A DNA stretch of 6,986 bases from contig CANETM010000082.1 of the NCBI GenBank assembly GCA_947441205.1, forward strand, positions 1-6,986, given 5' to 3'. Below are positions 1 through 6,518 of this stretch, piece by piece; the first letter of the stretch is position 1, and every line of letters begins with the position of its first letter. The position numbers and the translations under genes were made by a program. The DNA is from Bacteroidota bacterium. GTDB taxonomy: Bacteria; Bacteroidota; Bacteroidia; Chitinophagales; Chitinophagaceae. A model generated the notes under the pieces. The model did no database searches, was not told the DNA's origin, and worked only from the letters and a program-made list of their open reading frames with translations.

Positions 1-2439
1 AATTTTACTTTGTTGCTTTGTTAATTGCAAATTCATTTCATTGAATTCACCTGAAGCCAAATGATAAGCTTGCTCGGCTAATTGATACGCCAATTCAATT
101 GATTCTAATTGAGTTTGGGTCTCCTGTAATGAAACATTTAAGGCCTCTAATGCTACTCTTGTATCTGCAATAGCTTCATGCTCTTCCGTTATTTTTGCAG
201 TATACTCTGCTAATTTAGTAACCGCGCTAGCTTGTGCAGACTGTAAATTTTCTAATCTATTTTTATTGGCAAATACTTCATTGATTAAAGTATTAATAGA
301 CTGCTCGGTTGAACGAATCTCGTTTTCGTTTAATTGCTCATTAAATACCAAAACTGAACTGTGTTGCACCTGAATTTGATCCTTCAATGCATTCACCACT
401 TTTTCTTGTGATTGAATGTCCGCTAATAATTTTTCTAAATTCTTAGCACGTCCAATTTTTTTACCTTCAAATAAACCAACACTTCCACCTGTTAATGTAA
501 ACTTGCCTTTAACATATTTGCCAGTTTTTTCTAAAATTACACCAGTATGATTAGCTTCTAATGCTGCCTCATTCTCAGCAATGAAAACATTGCCTAATAA
601 ATGATTTGCTAAAGCTGCATATTTACTGTCAATTTCAATAACTGACAAAGCAGCGATAGTATTTGCAGGAGCAGTTTCAGCTTTTGCACCATTTAACTGA
701 TCCAATAAGAAAAAGTTTGCTTTACCTTTTTTATGCTCATCTAACAAATGAACAGCTTGCATACCCTCTTTCAAATCATTAACAACATAATAATTTAAAT
801 ATGGTTCCAACACATTTTCAACAGCAGTTCTATATTGTTCTTGTACATATAATACATCAGATAAGATAGGTGCTTCATGATTCCAGCCAGTATTCTTATG
901 TAAAAACTTAACACTCTCAGGATATCCTTCCATTGAGTCAACTAAACTTTTTAATAAATCGTATTCATTTTTCTTAGCATCTAAAATTCTTGTTTGATCA
1001 GCTAAGTTTGATCTTAAAACTTCAAGTTGTGCTTGTGTTTCAAAAATGGCAGCTTTTGCTTTTTCATGTTGGGCTTGCAATTCAGTTAAATGCCCTTTTC
1101 TTTCGGCTAATTCAGCTTCTTTTGTTGCTAAGGTTGCTGTCAATTCTTCAATGTGTGCTATACGATTGGATTGCTCCGTTTCTAATTGCTCCTGACTTCT
1201 TTGCACATTTTGAATAGACGTATCAGAAACCGCTACTTTCTTTTCAGCATCAAATTGACTTCTTTGTATTTGTCCATATTGTTGACGCAAACCATCCAAT
1301 ACTAAACGTTGATCATCAAACTGCGCTCTCTTGTTTGTTAGCTCAGCTTGAGCAGCCTCTACTCTATTTTTAAAATCATTGTATATTTTTTCTTCATCTA
1401 ACACCTGCAACTTCGTATATTCAATAGAGTCACCAATTGTTTTTAATTGTCCTTCAGCGCGCTCTAAAAATTCTTTTAAGCTTAATTCCTTATCATTTAA
1501 ATAGCTTAAGCGTTGTACTGCTAAATTTTTCTCATTTTGTTTTGTTCTAAGTGCTTCTACTTTTTCATTGAAATCATGCTGTAAGCTTTGTAATGCTTTT
1601 TCTTTTTCTATAAAAACAACACGCTCTTGTTCCAAGGCAGCTTCGGCTAATGCAATTTGAGCTTCTAATTGAATTTTTTTATCAGACTCTGTTTCTTGCT
1701 GCTCCGTTAATTCCTTATAGCTAATATTAAAACCTTCTAAACTAGCAATGGCTAATTCAATGGCTGTAGCTTGATAATCCTTTTTTATTTCAAAATACTT
1801 CTCTGCTTTCTTTGCTTGATTCTCTAAAGTTTTTAACTGGTTATTTATTTCAAATAACAAATCTTCAATTCTAGATAAATCCTGCTCAGTAGCATCTAAT
1901 TTATTTTTTGCTTCCTTTTTTCTTGTTTTGTATATGGTAATACCTGCCGCTTGTTCCAACATACGACGACGACTATTATCCTTATCCTTGATAATATCAT
2001 CAACCATACCTAATTCAATAATTGCATAGCTATCGGTACTCACACCTGTATCCATGAATAAATTATGAATGTCTTTTAAACGACAAGCAACATCATTTAA
2101 ACGGTATTCACTTTCGCCATTTTTATAAAATCTACGTGTAACTGTTATCGTACTAAATTCAGAAGGTAAAGTGTTTTTAGTATTTTCAAAAGTAAGGCTC
2201 ACTTCGGCCATGCTACTTGCACTTCTTGTTTTACTTCCGTTGAAAACAAGCGAATCTAAATTTTCGGATCTTAGGGCTGAAATTTTTTGTTCCCCAATTA
2301 CCCAACGAATACTGTCAATGATATTACTCTTACCACATCCGTTTGGTCCAATGATGCCCGTAATACCCTCGTCAAAACGCACGATGGTTTTGTCAGCAAA
2401 ACTCTTGAACCCTTTGATTTCTAATGACTTTAGTCTCAC
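1..2439 (-). CDS. smc: Chromosome segregation protein SMC, N-terminal 813 residues (C-terminus beyond the left edge)
   Basis: SMC is a long coiled-coil ATPase that, as a dimer with ScpA and ScpB, organises and segregates the chromosome. The frame is open from 2439 to position 1 without a stop (813 codons; the family is usually about 1,170-1,200). The head half shows Walker A GPNGCGKSN at residues 31-39, a Q-loop WVIGEQ (46-51), an ALR motif with R57 at the position of the arginine finger, and RRRMLEQAAG (157-166). Coiled coil rich in E, Q, K and A runs from about 170 to 495. A hinge follows at about 500-660 (GYPESVKFL near 505; LTGGSVG at 649-655), then returning coiled coil to the window edge. 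Signature motif and Walker B lie outside the window. The start is GTG at 2439-2437: MRLKSLEIKGFKSFA is the canonical N-terminus and an in-frame TAA lies five codons upstream. ATT and ATA just upstream are unlikely starts. It lies 90 bp downstream of ftsE and has its own promoter candidate. Confidence 0.97.
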   Translation of the reverse strand, partial: MRLKSLEIKGFKSFADKTIVRFDEGITGIIGPNGCGKSNIIDSIRWVIGEQKISALRSENLDSLVFNGSKTRSASSMAEVSLTFENTKNTLPSEFSTITVTRRFYKNGESEYRLNDVACRLKDIHNLFMDTGVSTDSYAIIELGMVDDIIKDKDNSRRRMLEQAAGITIYKTRKKEAKNKLDATEQDLSRIEDLLFEINNQLKTLENQAKKAEKYFEIKKDYQATAIELAIASLEGFNISYKELTEQQETESDKKIQLEAQIALAEAALEQERVVFIEKEKALQSLQHDFNEKVEALRTKQNEKNLAVQRLSYLNDKELSLKEFLERAEGQLKTIGDSIEYTKLQVLDEEKIYNDFKNRVEAAQAELTNKRAQFDDQRLVLDGLRQQYGQIQRSQFDAEKKVAVSDTSIQNVQRSQEQLETEQSNRIAHIEELTATLATKEAELAERKGHLTELQAQHEKAKAAIFETQAQLEVLRSNLADQTRILDAKKNEYDLLKSLVDSMEGYPESVKFLHKNTGWNHEAPILSDVLYVQEQYRTAVENVLEPYLNYYVVNDLKEGMQAVHLLDEHKKGKANFFLLDQLNGAKAETAPANTIAALSVIEIDSKYAALANHLLGNVFIAENEAALEANHTGVILEKTGKYVKGKFTLTGGSVGLFEGKKIGRAKNLEKLLADIQSQEKVVNALKDQIQVQHSSVLVFNEQLNENEIRSTEQSINTLINEVFANKNRLENLQSAQASAVTKLAEYTAKITEEHEAIADTRVALEALNVSLQETQTQLESIELAYQLAEQAYHLASGEFNEMNLQLTKQQSKI

Positions 2440-2463
2440 AATTATTGCTCTTTAAAATGTCTG

Positions 2464-2493
2464 CGAACATAAGAAAAAGACACTATAATTCAA
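2464..2493 (-). promoter_or_regulatory. Candidate Bacteroidota-type promoter of smc
   Basis: On the minus strand TTG (2493-2491) is followed after 19 bp by TATGTTCG (2471-2464), one mismatch from the Bacteroidota -7 consensus TAnnTTTG. The spacing fits that promoter class. Transcription would start near 2459, giving a leader of roughly 20 nt before the GTG codon. This suggests smc can be transcribed independently of purM-ftsE. It is a pattern match only. Confidence 0.5.
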
Positions 2494-2529
2494 GCAAAAA
2501 AGGGTATTTTATATAGAATTGTGGGAAAA

Positions 2530-3204
2530 TCAAGCCTTACTAACAAGTCGCCCACCCTCGGTTGTTAATGTCCTAGATGGGAACTTATTCACAACCATAA
2601 AATCATGGGTAGCCATAACTATGGCAGTTCCATATTCCTTGGCAATTTGGAACAACAAATACATGATTTCATCACTCGTTTCCGGGTCTAAACTACCTGT
2701 AGGCTCGTCGGCTAATATCAATTTTGGGGAATTAAGTAATGCCCTGGCAATGTCAACTCTCTGCTGTTCACCACCACTCATTTCATAGGTCATTTTGAAG
2801 CCTTTATTTTGCAAGCCAACTTTGGATAATACATCATTAATTTTTTGCTCAATAGGCTTTTCATCCTGCCAACCAGTTGCTTTTAAAACAAACCTTAGGT
2901 TTTCATGCACATTTCTATCCGTTAGTAATTGAAAGTCCTGAAAAACTACGCCTAAATTTCGTCTCAAAAATGGCAATGTTTTCCATGTCATGTCCTTTAA
3001 ATTAAATCCAACAACATCACCAGTCCCGTTGGTTAGGGTTAATTCACCATATAATGTTTTCAATAAACTGCTCTTTCCAGTTCCAGTTTTTCCTACCAAG
3101 TAAACAAATTCACCTTTTTCGACGTTGAAGTTTACATCTTGTAAAATAAGACTGCCACTTTGATATATATTGACATTTTTTAAGCTAACTACTACTTCTG
3201 ACAT
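2530..3204 (-). CDS. ftsE: Cell division ATP-binding protein FtsE
   Basis: FtsE is the cytoplasmic ABC ATPase that pairs with the membrane protein FtsX at the division site and, in studied bacteria, controls peptidoglycan hydrolases. All ABC motifs are intact in this 224-residue protein: Walker A GKTGTGKS (38-45), Q-loop Gln89 in VVFQDFQLL, signature MSGGEQQR (142-149), Walker B LILADE with catalytic Glu167, D-loop SLD (171-173) and switch His200 in ATHD. The run VVFQDFQLLTDRNVHEN (86-102) and the short length are typical of FtsE rather than LolD or MacB ATPases. The ATG at 3204 has an in-frame TAA two codons upstream. No ftsX is adjacent in the window; in Bacteroidota the partner is often encoded elsewhere. 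It begins 53 bp after the purM stop in very AT-rich DNA without a clear promoter, so readthrough from purM is plausible. A LolD-like transporter is the alternative, judged unlikely. Confidence 0.9.
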   Translation of the reverse strand: MSEVVVSLKNVNIYQSGSLILQDVNFNVEKGEFVYLVGKTGTGKSSLLKTLYGELTLTNGTGDVVGFNLKDMTWKTLPFLRRNLGVVFQDFQLLTDRNVHENLRFVLKATGWQDEKPIEQKINDVLSKVGLQNKGFKMTYEMSGGEQQRVDIARALLNSPKLILADEPTGSLDPETSDEIMYLLFQIAKEYGTAIVMATHDFMVVNKFPSRTLTTEGGRLVSKA

Positions 3205-3257
3205 ATATTATTTTTTAATAGAATCAATTATGAATATTATAAATTTTGCTCTTAAAA

Positions 3258-4436
3258 TTAGTAGGTAAAAGTTTCGGTTCCAAAATCACCTTTTAATACT
3301 AATTCTTTTATTGTAGACTGCTCAACTCTTCCAATTACTTGAGCATCAATATCTAAATTAGATGCAATTGAAATTAAAGTTTCAGCATGTTCCGGTTCTG
3401 TAAATATTTCTAAACGGTGGCCCATATTAAAAACCTGGTACATTTCACGAGCATTGGCACCTGAATTTGCTTGAATTAAGTTGAAAATAGGCGGAATGGG
3501 CATGAAGTTGTCTTTAACTAATCTCATGTTGCCAGGCAAGTATTTCATACACTTGGTTTGACCCCCTCCACTACAATGTATCATCCCTTTTACTTTATCA
3601 AAGTGGTCACTTAAAATAGTTTTCACTAAAGGAGCATATGTTCGAGTTGGACTCAATAAAAGTTTACCTACTGCAATATTCCCAAATCCAGGTATTTCTA
3701 TTTGATCTGTTACCTTATTCTTTCCTATATAAACCACTTCATTTGACAATTTTGATTCAAATGTTTCGGGGTACTTAGTGGCATATTCCTTACTTAAAAC
3801 ATCATGTCTGGCACTGGTTAATCCATTGCTACCAAGCCCACTGTTATATTCGGTTTCATAATTCGCTTTACCATAGCTTGAGAAGCCCACAATTACTTGA
3901 CCTGGAGCAATAAGGTCATTGGTTATTAATTTAGACTTCGGCCATCTTGCTGTCATGGTTCCATTTACTGCAATGGTTCTTACAACATCTCCCACATCGG
4001 CCGTTTCGCCACCTAGAAATTCAATATTAACCCCATAGGATTTTAAAGTATTGAAAAAATCCTGCGTACCATTTATCACCTGACTTAATACATCGCCTGT
4101 AATCACTAATTTATTTCGGTCAATAGTGGAAGAAAATAAAATCTGATCATATATACCAACACATAATAAATCATCTAAATTCATGGCAATTGCATCTTGC
4201 GCAATCCCCTTCCATACTGATGCATCCCCAGTTTCTTTCCAATAGATATAAGCTAAAATGCTCTTAGTTCCAGCACCATCGGCATGCATGATATTAATAT
4301 ATTCAGATTGGCCCCCTAAAAAATCAGCATATAGCTTACAAAAAGCATTTGGATAAAGACCTTGATCTAAATTTTGAATAGCTGCGTGAACTTCTTCCTT
4401 TTGAGCGGACACGCCGCGTTGAGCATACAATGACAT
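3258..4436 (-). CDS. purM: Phosphoribosylformylglycinamidine cyclo-ligase (AIR synthetase)
   Basis: PurM closes the imidazole ring in purine synthesis, converting FGAM and ATP to AIR, ADP and phosphate in the cytosol. The 392-residue product shows the N-terminal AIRS fold with HADGAGTKS (51-59), QDAIAMNLDDLLCVG (80-94; the conserved Asp-rich nucleotide site) and GGETADVGD (142-150). It also has GSNGLTSARHD, LLSPTRTYAP and HCSGGGQTK in the middle. The C-terminal domain has NMGHRLEI (337-344), matching the family's NMGH motif. It is longer than the approximately 345-residue enterobacterial enzyme and has a different N-terminus (AQRGVSAQKEEVHAAI), which I recognise as the Bacteroidota form. No key motif is missing. 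The ATG at 4436 has an in-frame TAG two codons upstream. It is transcribed divergently from ribF and is followed by ftsE after 53 bp; no other purine gene is in the window. Confidence 0.95.
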   Translation of the reverse strand: MSLYAQRGVSAQKEEVHAAIQNLDQGLYPNAFCKLYADFLGGQSEYINIMHADGAGTKSILAYIYWKETGDASVWKGIAQDAIAMNLDDLLCVGIYDQILFSSTIDRNKLVITGDVLSQVINGTQDFFNTLKSYGVNIEFLGGETADVGDVVRTIAVNGTMTARWPKSKLITNDLIAPGQVIVGFSSYGKANYETEYNSGLGSNGLTSARHDVLSKEYATKYPETFESKLSNEVVYIGKNKVTDQIEIPGFGNIAVGKLLLSPTRTYAPLVKTILSDHFDKVKGMIHCSGGGQTKCMKYLPGNMRLVKDNFMPIPPIFNLIQANSGANAREMYQVFNMGHRLEIFTEPEHAETLISIASNLDIDAQVIGRVEQSTIKELVLKGDFGTETFTY

Positions 4437-4448
4437 GAACTAAATTGA

Positions 4449-4482
4449 TTTGAATGACAAAGGTACAATTGTTTTACATTTG
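4449..4482 (+). promoter_or_regulatory. Candidate ribF promoter, interleaved with the purM promoter
   Basis: TTTG (4449-4452) precedes TACATTTG (4475-4482), an exact match to TAnnTTTG, with 22 bp between them, slightly longer than the usual spacing of about 19-21. The predicted start near 4488 gives a leader of about 16 nt. The site shares most of its DNA with the purM promoter on the other strand. Confidence 0.45.
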
Positions 4483-4487
4483 TGCCA
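4458..4487 (-). promoter_or_regulatory. Candidate purM promoter
   Basis: On the minus strand TACCTTTG (4465-4458) matches the Bacteroidota -7 consensus TAnnTTTG exactly. At the expected 19 bp upstream there is only TGG (4487-4485) in place of TTG, so the -33 element is weak. The predicted start near 4452 leaves a leader of about 16 nt, too short for any riboswitch or attenuator. Confidence 0.5.
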
Positions 4488-4503
4488 TATTTAGCAACTT
4501 AAG

Positions 4504-5454
4504 ATGAAGGTTCATTATAATTTAAAAGAATTACCCCCATTTAATAAAGGTATTATAACCACTGGGGCATTTGATGGTGTTCATAAAGGACATCAACAAA
4601 TTATTGGTAGAATGAAGGAAATTGCCAGTATTACTGGGGGTGAAACCATTATTATTACTTTCCATCCTCATCCAAGAAAGGTGACTTCCTCAATTCCTGG
4701 TGAAATTAAACAACTAACAAGCTTACAAGAAAGGATTCAACTATTAGAAAAAGTGGGTATTGACCATTTAGTAGTTATTCCTTTTGATTACCAATTCTCT
4801 AATTTAACGGCCTCGGATTATGTCAAATCCTTTTTAGTTGGAAATTTTCATCCACATGCTATCATCGTTGGCTATGATCATCGATTTGGGAAGGGTCGTT
4901 CAGGTGATTTTGAAATGCTCACAAAACTGGGACTTGAAAATAATTTTATTGTTGAACAAGTAAATGAACAAGTAATTGATAGTGAAATTATAAGTTCAAC
5001 ACAGATAAGAAATTACTTAGCTGAAAATAATATTATAAAAGCAAATAGTTTATTAGGATACCCCTATTTTTTTGAAGGCTTTATTGTTAGGGGAAATCAA
5101 ATAGGTCGAACTATTGGCTATCCTACTGCCAACCTTCATATAAATGATGAGGAAAAGCTGATTCCTGCGAACGGCGTTTACGCGGTTCGTGTAAATGGTC
5201 AATATTTTGGAGAAAAAATTTTAGATGGCATGATGAATATAGGTGTAAGACCTACTGTGGACGGTCATCGTAAAGTTATTGAAGTAAATATCTTTGATTT
5301 CGACGAAGATATTTACGAGCAAAATATTACAGTGATGGTATATGATTATATCAGAGGTGAAGTGAAATTTAATGGATTGGATGCACTTAAAGAACAGTTA
5401 AATAAGGATGCAATAACAGCCCGCTCTATTTTGAAGGCGTATCCATTATTTTAA
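4504..5454 (+). CDS. ribF: Bifunctional riboflavin kinase / FAD synthetase
   Basis: RibF makes both flavin cofactors in the cytosol: the C-terminal kinase phosphorylates riboflavin to FMN and the N-terminal adenylyltransferase converts FMN to FAD. At 316 residues it has the usual two-domain length. The N-terminal nucleotidyltransferase shows GAFDGVHKGH (21-30; the HxGH motif), FHPHPRKV (53-60), VGYDHRFGKGRSGD (122-135) and ISSTQIR (163-169). The kinase domain shows GRTIGYPTANL (201-211) with the Mg/nucleotide-binding PTAN motif, GVYAVRV (224-230), MNIGVRPT (244-251) and EVNIFDFDEDIY, whose Glu260 is at the catalytic position. Both active sites look complete. The ATG at 4504 follows an in-frame TAG four codons upstream; there is no Shine-Dalgarno sequence, common in Bacteroidota. 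No FMN riboswitch could fit upstream. The last 29 bp overlap the convergent holA 3' end. Confidence 0.96.
   Translation: MKVHYNLKELPPFNKGIITTGAFDGVHKGHQQIIGRMKEIASITGGETIIITFHPHPRKVTSSIPGEIKQLTSLQERIQLLEKVGIDHLVVIPFDYQFSNLTASDYVKSFLVGNFHPHAIIVGYDHRFGKGRSGDFEMLTKLGLENNFIVEQVNEQVIDSEIISSTQIRNYLAENNIIKANSLLGYPYFFEGFIVRGNQIGRTIGYPTANLHINDEEKLIPANGVYAVRVNGQYFGEKILDGMMNIGVRPTVDGHRKVIEVNIFDFDEDIYEQNITVMVYDYIRGEVKFNGLDALKEQLNKDAITARSILKAYPLF
5426..5454. other. 29-bp tail-to-tail coding overlap of ribF and holA
   Basis: The last ten codons of ribF, including its TAA at 5452-5454, and the last ten codons of holA, including its TAG at 5428-5426, share DNA on opposite strands. Both C-termini look natural for their families. 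I see no GC-rich hairpin with a T-tract here, so each transcript probably runs into the other gene before ending. Confidence 0.85.
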
Positions 5455-6436
5455 CGACCAACTCTTTTAATAAATCGGCGTCTGTATTATCAGCATCATT
5501 TATGCCAATTACTTTTAAGTTATATTCTTGAATACTTAATAATATTTGCTCTACTTTTCCATAAGAATAATTCCTTGCTGCAGCAGTGTAGTTTTTTACC
5601 AAAAAAGGTGGAATACCCACTTCACTCGCTATACGGCGATCGTCTGAACTCCCCAATCCATAAATGGAATAAAGTTTACTAAAAAAAGAATATAAAGTAG
5701 GTAATATTAATTGAATAGGTGCAGCCTTTTGATTTGATTCAAAAAACTGAATCATTTTAATGGCTTTGGCGAAATTTTTTTGAGCAATTGCATCTTGAAA
5801 CTCAAATGCATTGTACTCCTTACTGATTCCTATGAACTTTTCAATATCATCCTCTGTCATTTTTTTTCGATCGCCCAAATTAACAATCAACTTTTCCAAT
5901 TCATTTTGAATTCTACTTAAATCATTTCCGATATGATCAACAATGATTTGTACCGCTTTGACTGATATTTGATAGCCCCTTTCTGTTACCCAGCTCATCA
6001 CCCACTCTGGCAATTTATTATCGTACATTTTTTTTGTACTCACAACAACTGCCTTGGATTTTAATGCCTTAGCTAAGGCTGAACGCCCGTCCACATTTTT
6101 ATCCTTATGGGCAACAATGAAAATAGTTGAGCTAAGCGGTTTGTCTATATATGAAAGCAATTTGTCAATTTGATTCATATGCTGGGCTTCCTTTAATATA
6201 ACAACTTGTTTTTCAGCAAAAACCGGATAACGCTTACAGGCATTTATCACCTGGGCCCAATCAGCATCCTTGCCATAAAATACAGACAAATTAAACGCGC
6301 GCTCTGCTTCAGGTAGTATATTTTTTTCAGCATAATCCACCACCTGGTCAATATAAAAGGGCTCTTCACCTTCTAACCAATAGACGGCGTCAAATACATT
6401 ATTTTTCCAATTTGCTATTATTTTCGAAGTAGGCAT
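5426..6436 (-). CDS. holA: DNA polymerase III delta subunit (clamp loader)
   Basis: The delta subunit binds and opens the beta sliding clamp within the clamp-loader complex of the replicative polymerase. The 336-residue length fits the family (about 330-350). Recognisable HolA landmarks are YWLEGEEPFYIDQ (19-31) at the first strand and helix of the AAA+-like domain, RYPVFAEKQVVILKEAQ (69-85), IGNDLSRIQNELEKL (169-183), and ISKEYNAFEFQDAI around 203-216 at the start of the C-terminal collar domain. As expected for delta, there is no Walker A P-loop. The ATG at 6436 is immediately preceded by an in-frame TAA, so the start cannot lie further upstream. The 3' end, a TAG at 5428-5426, overlaps the end of convergent ribF. 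A perfect TAnnTTTG element ends three bases before the ATG. Confidence 0.94.
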   Translation of the reverse strand: MPTSKIIANWKNNVFDAVYWLEGEEPFYIDQVVDYAEKNILPEAERAFNLSVFYGKDADWAQVINACKRYPVFAEKQVVILKEAQHMNQIDKLLSYIDKPLSSTIFIVAHKDKNVDGRSALAKALKSKAVVVSTKKMYDNKLPEWVMSWVTERGYQISVKAVQIIVDHIGNDLSRIQNELEKLIVNLGDRKKMTEDDIEKFIGISKEYNAFEFQDAIAQKNFAKAIKMIQFFESNQKAAPIQLILPTLYSFFSKLYSIYGLGSSDDRRIASEVGIPPFLVKNYTAAARNYSYGKVEQILLSIQEYNLKVIGINDADNTDADLLKELVVKIMDTPSK

Positions 6437-6439
6437 TTA

Positions 6440-6447
6440 CAAATATA
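6440..6447 (-). promoter_or_regulatory. Candidate -7 element of holA, very close to the start codon
   Basis: On the minus strand TATATTTG (6447-6440) matches TAnnTTTG exactly and lies only three bases (TAA) before the holA ATG at 6436. Transcription starting a normal distance downstream would begin at or just inside the start codon. The -33 region at 19-20 bp carries only ATGA, with no TTG. Confidence 0.35.
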
Positions 6448-6487
6448 AACATTCAATCTCAATCACTCATATGTCACAAAAATTTTA

Positions 6488-6495
6488 TAACTTCG
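6488..6495 (+). promoter_or_regulatory. Weak candidate -7 element for the coiled-coil gene
   Basis: TAACTTCG (6488-6495) is one base from TAnnTTTG, with the same TTCG variant as the smc candidate. There is no TTG anywhere upstream in this intergenic segment, so support is weak. It would give a leader of roughly 18 nt before the ATG at 6519. Confidence 0.22.
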
Positions 6496-6518
6496 CCATA
6501 AATTAAATCTATTCAATT

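Noticed and set aside
1..1900. Repetitive-looking tracts inside smc
   Set aside because: The recurring TTCTAA, TTC and AGC-like words reflect repeated Leu, Glu and Ala codons of a coiled coil. No tandem or dispersed DNA repeat was found by eye.
990..2788. Plus-strand open frames at 990-1217, 2171-2455 and 2519-2788
   Set aside because: They lie antisense to smc and ftsE, whose motif-rich translations are continuous on the minus strand. The antisense peptides have no recognisable motif and a composition expected from a shadow frame.
1..3204. An SMC-like ATPase next to an ABC ATPase as a defence system (Wadjet-like or similar)
   Set aside because: The SMC has the canonical head, hinge and length pattern of the housekeeping protein, and the ABC protein is FtsE by motif. 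No JetA, JetB, JetD, nuclease or other defence partner is nearby.
3205..3257. Intrinsic terminator or promoter between purM and ftsE
   Set aside because: The segment is almost all A and T, with only a weak TTAT/ATAA inverted repeat, no GC stem and no TAnnTTTG match.
4437..4503. FMN riboswitch upstream of ribF or purine riboswitch upstream of purM
   Set aside because: The whole intergenic region is 67 bp and the predicted leaders are about 16 nt, too short for either aptamer. No matching conserved core is visible.
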